Positions 1 to 8,288 are shown, counted from the stretch's first letter. The stretch is DNA of 64,000 bases from Prochlorococcus sp. AG-402-B05 (GCA_003279635.1 QCHK01000003.1:62001-126000), one strand, 5' to 3'. Program-made: numbers and translations. Notes: generated by a model not told the origin, from the sequence alone.

Positions 1-481
1 TATTTCAGGAAATAATTTAAGTTTTAACAAATCAGATCTTCGCTTTTCTAAGGAGCAAGGAACTAGTTATTTATCTAAAGAAATTGAAAAACTTAGACAA
101 TTATGCTGGCGTGAAGCTGGAGTTGATCGATCACGAAAAGGAATGAATTCTGCTCTTGTAAAAGTTAAACAAGATTATCAAAATCTTTTAAACGAGCCCT
201 TATTAAATTTGGTTTTTTCTCAGTCAAAATATGAAATTCATGAATTCGAGGAACTTGCTAGGAGAGACCTTAATTTGCTACTTGATTTGAGTAATCGACA
301 AATGTCAAGTTTGCTTATGTTGGAAGCTTGTTTGTTTCGCGAAGAAAGTAGAGGAGGCCACTTCAGAGATGATTTCCCTAGCTCAGTTCCTTTTTGGCAA
401 TGTCATACTAGACAAATGAAGGGAAAGAACATTCATACAAGACCCATTCTCGATAAAGCTGGCTTCCCTAAAAATCTTTAG
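1..481 (+). CDS. nadB: L-aspartate oxidase, C-terminal part (partial)
   Basis: Reading frame 2 is open from the left edge to the stop at 481, so the gene starts outside the window. About 159 residues are visible. They include the C-terminal helical domain of L-aspartate oxidase with the family hallmark RREESRGGHFRDD-like stretch (here FREESRGGHFRDDFP), which shapes the active site. NadB oxidises L-aspartate to iminoaspartate for quinolinate and NAD synthesis, using FAD. The FAD-binding N-terminus is not in view. The last 14 nt overlap the convergent VKOR gene on the other strand. Confidence 0.92.
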   Translation, partial: ISGNNLSFNKSDLRFSKEQGTSYLSKEIEKLRQLCWREAGVDRSRKGMNSALVKVKQDYQNLLNEPLLNLVFSQSKYEIHEFEELARRDLNLLLDLSNRQMSSLLMLEACLFREESRGGHFRDDFPSSVPFWQCHTRQMKGKNIHTRPILDKAGFPKNL

Positions 482-1409
482 AGTCTTTGTAATTGGTAAG
501 GTCAGCTAATTCTTTTAGGCTTTTCACTCCTGAATCAATTGAGCCATTAATTTCCCAAGAAGGGAAACCAGTTATCCCTTTAGTTTCACAAAGTTCTCTT
601 TTGTTGTTAAAACCATCTTTTGCACACTCAACTAAATTTAATTTTTCTGCAGCTTCTTTCCCGAACATTTCTTTTTGATCATGACAATGTGGACACCAAT
701 AAGCGTTATACATGACTGCTCCTTCTTTTGTTAAATGTTCAGCGAGTTTTATTTTGTCAGGAGAACTTATAGCTATTACCGCAGGTGGCATGCCTGGCAT
801 ATTATTTGAAACTTCCTTACTAGCAGGATCGACTGATGATGACCATATTAGCCCTGCTAAAAGAACTGCTACTGACATAAGAAAACCTCTAAAAAATAAT
901 TTACCATAATCTTCCCAACTGCCTCCAATTATATTTAATAATAGGACTGAAAGTGATATAAGAAAAGAAAGAAGACAGAAAAAACAGAAAGCTTTAATTT
1001 TAAATATCATCACTGATATTAAAATTAAGCTGAAAATAAAAGTAGATGTAGATATATAAAAAGATCCCCACCATGCAACTTTTGAGGTATTATTTTTTTG
1101 GTTTTTGAGAATAGGTGTTAATGGGAATATTGCCATTAATAATATTAATAAATAACTAATCAAACCTATTAATGATAATGGAATAGAGAAATGATTTGTT
1201 TGAAAGAAACTCCCCCAAGGGCTATTTAAAACTTTATCGCAGCCTCCTAATCCACCTGGACAGTTTAAATTTCCTATGATCCCCCATTTATTTAGTGTTA
1301 TGGATCCTGTATCTATAACACCAACTGTTGATAATATAGCTATAGCAACTCTCGTCCATTTGGAACCTAGATCTTGGCGTCGACGACTCTTTAGTCTTGA
1401 AGGTCCCAT
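468..1409 (-). CDS. Vitamin K epoxide reductase (VKOR) fused to a thioredoxin-like domain
   Basis: This 313-aa integral membrane protein is the cyanobacterial VKOR/DsbB-type thiol oxidase joined to its own thioredoxin-like partner. The VKOR part shows loop cysteines C50 and C57 (CPGGLGGC), several hydrophobic helices and the quinone-site CxxC at C142/C145 (CFFC). A further membrane helix near 175-190 leads to a thioredoxin-like domain with CPHC at C239/C242. Known family members pass electrons from new disulfides in secreted or lumenal proteins to quinone. The domain predicted to be on the lumen/periplasm side suggests oxidative folding there. It overlaps the nadB 3' end tail to tail by 14 nt. 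Confidence 0.88.
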   Translation of the reverse strand: MGPSRLKSRRRQDLGSKWTRVAIAILSTVGVIDTGSITLNKWGIIGNLNCPGGLGGCDKVLNSPWGSFFQTNHFSIPLSLIGLISYLLILLMAIFPLTPILKNQKNNTSKVAWWGSFYISTSTFIFSLILISVMIFKIKAFCFFCLLSFLISLSVLLLNIIGGSWEDYGKLFFRGFLMSVAVLLAGLIWSSSVDPASKEVSNNMPGMPPAVIAISSPDKIKLAEHLTKEGAVMYNAYWCPHCHDQKEMFGKEAAEKLNLVECAKDGFNNKRELCETKGITGFPSWEINGSIDSGVKSLKELADLTNYKDSKDF

Positions 1410-1586
1410 GCAGGTGAATTTTAAATAATTGAATATTTTTTTATTCTAATGAAGAATTCCTTTTAAGTCTGAATAATTTAAATCAATTCTAATGTTCTGT
1501 ATATTTTAAGAACCATACATATCTGACTGAGTATTAAATATAAACCTCTTTAACTAATTCAATACTAGTAATAGTGATTTATTTAT

Positions 1587-1679
1587 TCAGATTAATTTGA
1601 TAGCTTTAAGGGCTTTTTGAATCAAGAATGCTGCAGAAATGCCTGCTCCAACAAAAACTAAGTAAAAAAGAATTCCCAT
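1587..1679 (-). CDS. petL: Candidate cytochrome b6f subunit PetL (30 aa)
   Basis: A short ATG-to-TGA frame of 30 codons sits alone in a 330-nt gap between the VKOR gene and the DUF4346-like gene. The peptide starts MGILFYLVFVGAG, is hydrophobic across one membrane span and ends in the basic tail KALKAIKLI. A single N-terminal span followed by a short tail ending IKLI resembles cyanobacterial PetL, the smallest peripheral subunit of cytochrome b6f. At 30 aa the assignment rests on overall shape and the C-terminal tail only; it could be another small thylakoid subunit. The surrounding gap contains no other ORF I can support. Confidence 0.5.
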   Translation of the reverse strand: MGILFYLVFVGAGISAAFLIQKALKAIKLI

Positions 1680-1741
1680 TTGATTTAAATTTCTCCACTA
1701 ATAATAGAACATCAGTGCTTTATCGTTTGAATTTATTAATT

Positions 1742-2143
1742 TTAATCTTGGATATATTGTTTACCAGTGATCAGGCATTGCTCTGCTCGCTGTAGTTCAC
1801 GACCAATGTAAATCGCATGATCTAAATGACTGACGGGGAATGGACCATGACCCTCGGAGATTTGAATACCTAATTGCTTGGCACTCTTCCCTCTATAAAT
1901 ATTGTTTGGTTGATTTCTACTTTTTGTTTTACACCCAATTGGTTCTCCAGACTTTGGATCAATAGCGCGACCTTTTTGATCGATATCATTTAAATAATGT
2001 TCAAGTATTAACTCATTCGTTTTGGGTTCAATTTTTATTAAGAAATAACCTTTTGGGTCAAGCTTTATTTGCCGCTTGGATAATTTAGCGTCTAAAAGCT
2101 TTATTGAGTTAATTAAGTCTTCTTGAAGATCTAGATTGTTCAT
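1742..2143 (-). CDS. Conserved cyanobacterial protein, DUF4346-like
   Basis: A soluble 133-aa protein with no signal peptide or membrane span. Its centre reads as alternating strands (GYFLIKIEPKTNELILEHY). The C-terminal half has conserved-looking PIGCKT, a Gly/His stretch SEGHGPFPVSHLDHAIYIGREL, and a terminal helix. This pattern resembles the DUF4346 family found beside or within pterin/folate-related proteins in archaea and cyanobacteria. I assign no activity. It is transcribed in the same direction as the genes on both sides, with an 81-nt gap upstream, so it may be independently expressed. Confidence 0.55.
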   Translation of the reverse strand: MNNLDLQEDLINSIKLLDAKLSKRQIKLDPKGYFLIKIEPKTNELILEHYLNDIDQKGRAIDPKSGEPIGCKTKSRNQPNNIYRGKSAKQLGIQISEGHGPFPVSHLDHAIYIGRELQRAEQCLITGKQYIQD

Positions 2144-2224
2144 TTCTTTAATTTACAAATTAAAAAGAAGATACACAAGTCACTTATTTTGTAGTCATTA
2201 AATTTTAAGATTTCTTGCAAAAAA

Positions 2225-2491
2225 TTATCCTGAAATAAAACTTTTTAAGATTAAAAATATAAGAAGGTTAATAAAAATAAAAGATAAATAAACAATACCT
2301 GGATTTTTTAGGCCTGCTGGTGCTGTTAGTTCATAGCCAAAAAGAGTAATAACACCTTGAGTCCCTTTATCTTTATAACTAAAAATCCCTTGAGCAAAGA
2401 AAGGTTTTTCTTCATTAGAATCGACTGTATCTTTCTTGGTGGAAAGTGATTTATTTGTCTCAGGAGAATCTAGTAAATTGTTATCTGTCAT
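2225..2491 (-). CDS. Small single-span membrane protein, unknown function
   Basis: 88 aa with a polar, acidic N-terminal half and one strong C-terminal membrane span (VYLSFIFINLLIFLILKSF). The middle contains FFAQGIFSYKDKGTQGVITLFGYELTAPAG. It lacks the E-x-x-N-G-R-x-A-M chlorophyll-binding motif of high-light-inducible proteins, so it is not called as Hli. The ATG start at 2491 is followed by an even coding pattern, and the gene ends 33 nt from the next minus-strand neighbour. Not recognised beyond being a plausible tail-anchored picocyanobacterial protein. Confidence 0.6.
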   Translation of the reverse strand: MTDNNLLDSPETNKSLSTKKDTVDSNEEKPFFAQGIFSYKDKGTQGVITLFGYELTAPAGLKNPGIVYLSFIFINLLIFLILKSFISG

Positions 2492-2522
2492 TGAGATTCA
2501 GTCTTTTATTTGTCTGAAGTTA

Positions 2523-3704
2523 CTATGTATTTGATAGTTTTGGCTCTTTAAACTTAAAAGGTACTTCATTATTTGTAGCGTTTATTTGATCAAGCATTAA
2601 CTTATTTGCTCTTGGTAGCCATTCTCTAATTAATGAATCCATAGGTAAGTTGTACCATCTATGAAGACTTGCATTGGGTTTAGCAATAAAACCTCTTCGT
2701 TTTTTGTGACTTCCTCCTGCTCCAGGGTCAAAATATTTTATTTTATTTGCTATTGCCCACTCAATCGGGGAGTAATAACAAGCTTCAAAATGTAAATTAT
2801 CTATATTTTTTTCTGCACCCCAATATCGTCCCCAAAGCATATTTTCGTTTTTCACGCATAAGGACATTCCAATTGTTTTATCAATTCCTTCTTCTTTTGC
2901 GTTAAATAAAACAATATTTTCTTTGAGTTCTGTTGATCTAAGTTCAGTGAAAAATGATTCCGTGAGGTATTTACTTCCCCATACTCCCCATCTTGAACAA
3001 TGAAGCTGATAAAAATAATGCATTTTTTTTAAATTCATTACATTTATTTGAGACCCACTAAGAGCTTCAACTTTTACTCCACATTTTTTTATGCTTTCTC
3101 TTTCTCTCTTAATATTTCTACGTTGATTGGAATTGAATTTTTGTAAAAAATCAGAAAAACTTTTTTCTTGATTCAATGTCAACAGACTTTGTTGGTTGAC
3201 CCACTTAGCGCAATTTAGAGATTCAGCTACTTTCATCCATTTAGGATCTACATACAAAAAATTACAACTAAGAATTCCATTTTGTTTGGCAAAACTATCA
3301 ATTTCAGAGATTAATATTTGTGTGAGGTCTCTATCATTAACTCCTTCTGCAAAAAGAAAGCGATAACCCTCTATTGGACTTAATGGACTCATTCCTATTA
3401 GCTTGGGATAATATTGAAGTCCCATATCTTGAGCTAGTTGAACAAAGGCATTATCAAAAATAAATTCTCCATAACTATGAGATTTAAGATAGAGAGGTGC
3501 ACATGCAATTAAATTATTTTCACTCCACGCAGAGAGAAATAATGGTTGCCATCCATATTTTGTACTAACACTTTTTGATCTTTCTAATGCATTCAACCAA
3601 TCCCATTTATAAAAAGGAGTTGAATTTCCTTTTAAGAAATTATTCCAAATAATTTTTGGAATTTCTTGGATTGTGGCATGCCATTTGATTTTTATATTGT
3701 TCAT
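2523..3704 (-). CDS. FemAB/GNAT-like acyltransferase family protein (COG3146-type)
   Basis: The 393-aa protein has the two-lobed GNAT-like layout of the FemAB-like family often annotated as related to peptidoglycan biosynthesis. Visible features include PFYKWDWLNALE near the N-terminus, LAQDMGLQYYPKLIGMSPLSPIEGYRFL, NQRRNIKRERESI, HYFYQLHCSRWG, and the C-terminal FDPGAGGSHKKRRGF block typical of this family. The substrate is unknown; members are thought to move an acyl or aminoacyl group. It has no signal peptide, so it is cytoplasmic. It lies 22 nt downstream of the RibD-like gene and may be part of the same transcript. Confidence 0.78.
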   Translation of the reverse strand: MNNIKIKWHATIQEIPKIIWNNFLKGNSTPFYKWDWLNALERSKSVSTKYGWQPLFLSAWSENNLIACAPLYLKSHSYGEFIFDNAFVQLAQDMGLQYYPKLIGMSPLSPIEGYRFLFAEGVNDRDLTQILISEIDSFAKQNGILSCNFLYVDPKWMKVAESLNCAKWVNQQSLLTLNQEKSFSDFLQKFNSNQRRNIKRERESIKKCGVKVEALSGSQINVMNLKKMHYFYQLHCSRWGVWGSKYLTESFFTELRSTELKENIVLFNAKEEGIDKTIGMSLCVKNENMLWGRYWGAEKNIDNLHFEACYYSPIEWAIANKIKYFDPGAGGSHKKRRGFIAKPNASLHRWYNLPMDSLIREWLPRANKLMLDQINATNNEVPFKFKEPKLSNT

Positions 3705-3726
3705 TTATTTTATACTAAATCTATAT

Positions 3727-4404
3727 TCAGGATAAATGATTTCTAAAATATCTAATAAGTAATTCGTTATTACCTAGCTTTTTACTTTCTTTTAGAATCC
3801 AGTTATTCTTTTTATTCATGATTGTATTTAAGTTCCTTAATTCAGATGAAACCCAGCAGTAATCTCCTCCTATAAGATGAGGTGTAATCGTGATTTGTAA
3901 TTCATCTATTAGATTCTCTAAAAGAAAAGCTGAAATAAGATTTGCACCTCCAAGTAATACAATTTTCGCAATTCCTTTCTGATACAAATCATCAAGAGAA
4001 TCACGCCACGTGATTCTTAAATTTATTCTTTTATCGAATCCATCAGGAAGCATAATCTCATTTTTCTTATCTTGCATTTGGAGCAACCATCTTTGAAGAG
4101 GTTGTTGAAAAAAAAGCCAATTTTCTGGAAAATCTATTTGATTGCTTGCTATAAGAGCAATTGGCTGTTCGTTCTTGCCTTTTGAAGTTCTTTTTTTTAG
4201 TAAGCTTTTATTTTTAATTACACAAATTGATTGATGATCTCTCAGTGTTTGCCCTCCCATTAAAATCCCATCTGACCAAGCAAGTGATTCTTCTAAAACC
4301 AAACGATCACCAGATTGACCTAATTGGGTTTCCCCTCCTTCTGGATACGCGATACGTCCATCAATACTAGAAGCTAAAACTAATTTAACCCATTTTTTTT
4401 TCAA
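3727..4404 (-). CDS. RibD C-terminal-type pyrimidine/dihydrofolate reductase-like protein
   Basis: 225 aa matching the stand-alone RibD reductase domain (DHFR-like fold). Features: an N-terminal strand VKLVLASSIDGRIA, then SWSDGILMGGQTLRDH-like segment (residues about 45-60), and a C-terminal KIVLLGGANLISAFLLENLIDELQITITPHLIGG block. The deaminase half of a full RibD is absent. The family reduces the ribosyl-amino-pyrimidine intermediate of riboflavin or related pterins with NADPH. The TTG start at 4404 directly abuts the TAA of the upstream PTPS-like gene (TAATTG), implying translational coupling; no ATG is available nearby. The pairing with a PTPS/QueD protein suggests a pterin or deazapurine role, which is inference. 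Confidence 0.8.
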   Translation of the reverse strand: MKKKWVKLVLASSIDGRIAYPEGGETQLGQSGDRLVLEESLAWSDGILMGGQTLRDHQSICVIKNKSLLKKRTSKGKNEQPIALIASNQIDFPENWLFFQQPLQRWLLQMQDKKNEIMLPDGFDKRINLRITWRDSLDDLYQKGIAKIVLLGGANLISAFLLENLIDELQITITPHLIGGDYCWVSSELRNLNTIMNKKNNWILKESKKLGNNELLIRYFRNHLS

Positions 4405-5331
4405 TTATCTCAGCAAACCAACCTGATTCTTAGAGTCTTTGGTATCGATTGTTGATTCAGCTACGTTTGCATAAACTTCTGCAGCATTATTAGGACTTTC
4501 CTGTAGTTTTATCTTATATAAATTAGCCCCAATCGCATTAATTGGATTAGTTAATTTATCTGAAATGTGTAATGCAATATTTTCAGCTGTAGGTACACAA
4601 TTTGCAAAATAAGGAATGTCTTTATTTAAAAAGGTATGATCAAAAGGTTCTACAACTAAATCATTTATTAAACTATTTAATGCAGATAAATCGCATATCA
4701 TTCCAGTTCTAGGATTAATCTTCCCTTTAACAGTTATATCTACTAAGTAATTGTGACCATGTCCATTAGGGCGAGCACATTTTCCGAATATTTTTTCGTT
4801 TTCGGTTTGAGGTAGGTCTTCTCTTGCTAAGCGATGAGCAGCTGAAAAGTGTGTTTGAACTGTTAAATAAGCATCCATAGCATTTCCTTGATAGTCAGCC
4901 CAGAGTTTTGGGTTTTCGTAAAGACGAAGAGATTTGAGGGGTAAGTGAGATTTAAGGCGCTCCCATATAATACGAACTAAACTTTCAGTTGTGGGCAAGC
5001 AACCTTCGGGTTTAGAAAGGTCAAACTCAGGCCATGTGTCATTTAAAAAACGAAAGTCAAGCTGACTTGTTACTTCATTTTTTATGGCATGTTTTACCTC
5101 TGAAAGGTTTAAGACCATGCCATATTTATTAAGATCACCTTCCATGGTTACGATTAACTCGTAATTATGTCCGTGGCCAGGAGGTATTGAGCATGGGCCA
5201 AACAAAGCTGAATTATCATCATCAGATAATTCAGGAAGCCTATAGAGGTGGCTTGCGCTAAAGCAGGCTCGCCTTGTGATTGCACAGGTTCTTCCCTCTC
5301 CGTGAGGGAATTTCGATGTGATTGCTTGCAT
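4405..5331 (-). CDS. Tandem 6-pyruvoyl-tetrahydropterin synthase / QueD-like protein (two domains)
   Basis: 308 aa containing two successive PTPS/QueD-type domains, about residues 15-145 and 155-290. Each has the zinc-binding pattern F-S-A-x-H (H28; H166) and G-H-G-H-N-Y (H53/H55; H191/H193), a GM(V/I)xxLS strand, P-T-(T/A)-E and a late glutamate (E139; E278). Domain 2 keeps the catalytic Asp-His pair (FDHTFLN, D231-H232); domain 1 reads LDFRFLN, replacing that His with Phe93. The family converts dihydroneopterin triphosphate to 6-pyruvoyl- or 6-carboxy-tetrahydropterin. Single-domain members are about 120-150 aa, so this is a fused duplication. It is coupled to the RibD-like gene. Confidence 0.85.
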   Translation of the reverse strand: MQAITSKFPHGEGRTCAITRRACFSASHLYRLPELSDDDNSALFGPCSIPPGHGHNYELIVTMEGDLNKYGMVLNLSEVKHAIKNEVTSQLDFRFLNDTWPEFDLSKPEGCLPTTESLVRIIWERLKSHLPLKSLRLYENPKLWADYQGNAMDAYLTVQTHFSAAHRLAREDLPQTENEKIFGKCARPNGHGHNYLVDITVKGKINPRTGMICDLSALNSLINDLVVEPFDHTFLNKDIPYFANCVPTAENIALHISDKLTNPINAIGANLYKIKLQESPNNAAEVYANVAESTIDTKDSKNQVGLLR

Positions 5332-5383
5332 AAATTTTTCACATCAACATACATCTTAATAACTTTTAGTTACTTCTGTCTTT

Positions 5384-5980
5384 ATGGCTGTCCAATCAAC
5401 CCCTAAAACTCTTAAAGAAAAGTTAGGTGGTCGAAATATATTTTTGATAGGAATGATGGGTTCTGGCAAAAGTCAAACGGGTCCAGTTCTAGCAAAAATG
5501 ATCAATTATGCTTTTGTTGATACTGATGATGTTATAGAAAAAGCGTCTAAACAATCTATTTCATCTATTTTTGAAAAAGATGGAGAAAAAGTCTTTAGGG
5601 ATGTTGAAAAAAAAGTTTTAAAAGAAATTAGTCAACATCATTCTCTTGTAATTGCTACCGGAGGTGGTTTAGTTACCTTGCCTGAAAACTGGGGCATTCT
5701 TCATCAAGGAATAGTTATTTGGTTAGATCTTGATTTGAAACGTTCAATTAAACGATTAGAAAGTGATCAAAAGAGACGCCCTTTACTACTTGGGGATAAT
5801 TTAGCTGAGAATTTTAGTCAGATTTATGAAAGTAGAAAACCAATATATTTAGAGTCAGATTTGAGAATAGAAGTTGAGGATCAATCACCATATGAGGTCG
5901 CTACTATGGTTGCTGAACATTTGCCAAGCATCCTTATTGACCCGGAGACTCAAGCCGAACGGCATACCACTGAATTGTAA
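5384..5980 (+). CDS. aroK: Shikimate kinase
   Basis: 198 aa. The P-loop GMMGSGKS (residues 23-30) and the following DTDD (46-49) bind ATP/Mg; ATGGG at 91-95 contacts shikimate; RRPLL further on lies in the lid region. The enzyme phosphorylates shikimate to shikimate-3-phosphate in the chorismate pathway. It is transcribed divergently from the PTPS-like gene across a 52-nt gap. The C-terminal 15 codons overlap, tail to tail by 47 nt, the CRR7-like gene on the other strand. The short tail after AEHLPSILID may be a lineage-specific extension. Confidence 0.95.
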   Translation: MAVQSTPKTLKEKLGGRNIFLIGMMGSGKSQTGPVLAKMINYAFVDTDDVIEKASKQSISSIFEKDGEKVFRDVEKKVLKEISQHHSLVIATGGGLVTLPENWGILHQGIVIWLDLDLKRSIKRLESDQKRRPLLLGDNLAENFSQIYESRKPIYLESDLRIEVEDQSPYEVATMVAEHLPSILIDPETQAERHTTEL

Positions 5981-6197
5981 AACCTGTTTTGATTTCTAGG
6001 TCGCAAGCTGTATCAAGTAAATGTTGAGCCGCTGCTGCTATTGAAGACTTACAGTCAAGATCCAATGGTAATGAATCGAATTTATTTAACCAAGATTGAA
6101 GCCATAAAAGAGTTTGTTCTTTATCCAGGAATTGTTCACTTTCGCCAGGAACCAAAACAACATAATTATCCATTTCTCTAATTAAAGGATCAGACAT
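5934..6197 (-). CDS. CRR7-like (chlororespiratory reduction 7) protein
   Basis: An 87-aa soluble protein beginning MSDPLIREMDNYVVLVPG followed by ESEQFLDKEQTLLWLQSWL. This matches the compact alpha/beta CRR7 family, whose plant member is needed to assemble the chloroplast NDH complex. Its role in cyanobacteria is not settled. The gene sits tail to tail over the aroK end. Its ATG on the minus strand (6195-6197) interlocks with the ATG of the next plus-strand gene (6196-6198), so the two genes start within one CATG. Confidence 0.68.
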   Translation of the reverse strand: MSDPLIREMDNYVVLVPGESEQFLDKEQTLLWLQSWLNKFDSLPLDLDCKSSIAAAAQHLLDTACDLEIKTGFTIQWYAVRLESPGQ

Positions 6198-6924
6198 GAG
6201 ACAGAAATTTTTCTTTTTTTTAATTTCTATTTTAATTGTTTTTACTTACACAGTTCCTGCACTTGCTGAAAGTAGCCTTGAAATAAATAATTTTCAACCA
6301 TCTAAGCTTTACGAACGCAAATCAATCTGGCCTGATTGGCGCCTTCCATCTTCCATTAAGCGCCCAGGATTGAAAGATGATTTAATTTACCCTGATTGGT
6401 TTGAAGGTGTATGGGATGTTACTAGCGAGATAGAAAGTGATCATAATCAAGAACCTATTATTCATTCCGCTAAATTTATTCTTAATACTTCTGGTGATTT
6501 AATAGCTGACCGTGAATACAACACTAAGTCTTATGCTTTGAGCACAAAGACTGGTGGTTTTTTATCAGTAAAGAATGATCCTAAATCTCCTAATCGTCAG
6601 TTTGCTAAATTAACCGAAGATAGGTATTTAGAGACAAAGATTATAGGAAGACTTCAAGAAAAAATAGACAATAATATCTTTATTACTGATGAATTAATTT
6701 TACAAATTCTTCATACACCAGAATTTAGCAGGGTTAGCCAGGTCGAAACATTAACTGAATTTAAAAAATGTGGATCTACTCAAATTAATAAAATAAATAT
6801 GAGTGATTTTAATATTTGTGGAGAGCAATTTGAGGCGATTTACAATCAACCTGGGCAAAATCTAATTTCTTTGCCAATTAAAACAGAGAAATCCAAATTA
6901 ATACTTAGAAAGACTAATGATTAG
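6196..6924 (+). CDS. Exported conserved cyanobacterial protein, DUF6816-like
   Basis: 242 aa with a clear signal peptide: basic MRQK, a long hydrophobic core, then a likely cleavage after PALA near residue 24. The mature part holds WPDWRLPSSIKRPG, then YPDWFEGVWDVTS, resembling the lipocalin-like start of the DUF6816 family seen across cyanobacteria, followed by beta-rich sequence. Probable location is periplasm or thylakoid lumen. Function is unknown. The signal peptide fixes the start at 6196 even though it overlaps the divergent gene's start; the gene is thus either leaderless or translated from a site inside the opposite CDS. The 3' end overlaps the GST gene by 11 nt. Confidence 0.7.
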   Translation: MRQKFFFFLISILIVFTYTVPALAESSLEINNFQPSKLYERKSIWPDWRLPSSIKRPGLKDDLIYPDWFEGVWDVTSEIESDHNQEPIIHSAKFILNTSGDLIADREYNTKSYALSTKTGGFLSVKNDPKSPNRQFAKLTEDRYLETKIIGRLQEKIDNNIFITDELILQILHTPEFSRVSQVETLTEFKKCGSTQINKINMSDFNICGEQFEAIYNQPGQNLISLPIKTEKSKLILRKTND

Positions 6925-7645
6925 TTATGGCTAATTGATCTTCAATGAAGTCTCTCCATTTGAAAAGATTTTGAAGACTTGGATCGTTTACATATATAGA
7001 ACAACCTTGGCCTGTTAGATTTTCTCCAGATGAATTTGGAAATTTGAGTAGTGATAAGTGTGATGCTACAGAAATATCAGCAATAGAAAGCTTTTCTCCA
7101 ATAAGAAAGTTTTCTTGATTAATTAAATTTGATAGGTTTTCAAGATTTAATTTTAGAGATTCTTTTTCTTTCTGGTTTATTAATCCAGAAATTTGACTTG
7201 CAATCTTTGTAGGAATATTAAAAAGAGGTTTTTGCATAGAATCCGAAATTTTGTTGGAGAATAAAGAGGAAATCAATTTCGGATTCTTCATCAGCTCTTC
7301 CAAAAAGACAATTTTTATAGATTTTGCGAAAGTTGTATCTGCCCAATTCTCAATTATTTGGACCTGAGAAGCTTCCTTTAGACCCTCTGGAATTAATTTT
7401 GGTTCTATTTCAATTTTCTCTAAGTGTCGTATTATTGAACTTGAATCATGGATTGTTGTTTCGTTATCAAAAAGCACGGGTAATTTTTTTTGTCCTGTTT
7501 TTTGAAAGATATCTATTTGCCCAATGGCTGGAGTTATCTCAACGACTCGATATTCAAGCTTTTTTGCAGCCAAAGCCATTCTTACTTTCAAGCAATAAGG
7601 TGAGTGCCTAAATTGATGAAGTTCCAACATTTTAGGTTCCTTCAA
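6914..7645 (-). CDS. Glutathione S-transferase family protein
   Basis: 243 aa with an N-terminal thioredoxin-fold half (LHQFRHSPYCLKVRMALAAKKLEY; Ser/Cys near residues 15-18 as the usual active-site position), the cis-proline region KKLPVLFDNE and the DSSSIIRHLE glutathione-contact motif. The helical C-terminal half includes FLIGEKLSIADISVAS, the typical GST N-capping region. The substrate is unknown. The ATG at 7630 (MLELHQF) is an alternative to the ATG at 7645. Convergent with the DUF6816-like gene. Confidence 0.85.
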   Translation of the reverse strand: MKEPKMLELHQFRHSPYCLKVRMALAAKKLEYRVVEITPAIGQIDIFQKTGQKKLPVLFDNETTIHDSSSIIRHLEKIEIEPKLIPEGLKEASQVQIIENWADTTFAKSIKIVFLEELMKNPKLISSLFSNKISDSMQKPLFNIPTKIASQISGLINQKEKESLKLNLENLSNLINQENFLIGEKLSIADISVASHLSLLKFPNSSGENLTGQGCSIYVNDPSLQNLFKWRDFIEDQLAITNH

Positions 7646-7690
7646 ATGGTTAGCAGAGTAGCTATTAATTCAGTCTTTTGGTGGTGAAAA

Positions 7691-7897
7691 ATGGGTGAGT
7701 TTTTTTCTAATGTTTCTAGATATCCAAAATATCTCATCACGATAGTCTTGGGGGTTTTCACTGCTGCAATTTCTCCATTAATTAAACGAGGTAGTAATCC
7801 GATCACAGCGATTGCTCTCGTTGGGGCGTTGTTAAGTGGACTTCTGACAATAGTTTTCTTATTAAAGGCTATGGCTTTCCCTATACCAATTACTTAG
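7691..7897 (+). CDS. DUF751 / Ycf33-like small membrane protein
   Basis: 68 aa starting [17 protein letters not shown], the signature opening of the Ycf33/DUF751 family, followed by two hydrophobic segments (about 17-35 and 42-62). These are conserved in cyanobacteria and some plastids, without a firmly established function; a thylakoid membrane location is plausible. The stop at 7897 is only 2 nt before rbfA, so the two are surely co-transcribed and probably translationally linked. Confidence 0.82.
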   Translation: MGEFFSNVSRYPKYLITIVLGVFTAAISPLIKRGSNPITAIALVGALLSGLLTIVFLLKAMAFPIPIT

Positions 7898-7899
7898 TT

Positions 7900-8271
7900 A
7901 TGGCTAATTCAAGAAGGGTTGAAAAATTAGCAGCTTTACTAAAAAGAGAAATTAGTGAGCTTTTGGTTAATGGGATTAGAGATGAAAGAATTCATCAAGC
8001 TATGATTACCATTACATCTGTTGAAGTCTCAGGTGATTTACAGCATGCAAGAATTTTTATCAGTCTTTTTGGTGAAGAGAAAAAAAAGGATCAAGTATTA
8101 GTTGGTTTAGAGGAAGCAAAGGGATTTATTCGTGCTGAGCTTGCTCGAAGGCTTCAAATGAGACGATCTCCTGAGCTTGTATTTAAAATTGATAAAGGCA
8201 TGACAAAAGGTCCTGAAGTTTTAGATCTTCTAAATGCATTAGAACTTGAACGTAAAAGTAAAGACTTATAG
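7900..8271 (+). CDS. rbfA: 30S ribosome-binding factor A
   Basis: 123 aa, the normal RbfA length. The opening [27 protein letters not shown], the middle [18 protein letters not shown] strand-turn-strand and the [26 protein letters not shown]-like core identify it. RbfA helps mature the 16S rRNA 5' helix and supports growth in the cold. It follows the DUF751 gene by 2 nt and precedes a GH3 gene by 17 nt, suggesting one operon. Confidence 0.93.
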   Translation: MANSRRVEKLAALLKREISELLVNGIRDERIHQAMITITSVEVSGDLQHARIFISLFGEEKKKDQVLVGLEEAKGFIRAELARRLQMRRSPELVFKIDKGMTKGPEVLDLLNALELERKSKDL

Positions 8272-8288
8272 ATTAATCAAAATTTTTG

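Noticed and set aside
2225-2491. High-light-inducible protein (Hli)
   Set aside because: Single span but lacks the chlorophyll-binding E-x-x-N-G-R motif.
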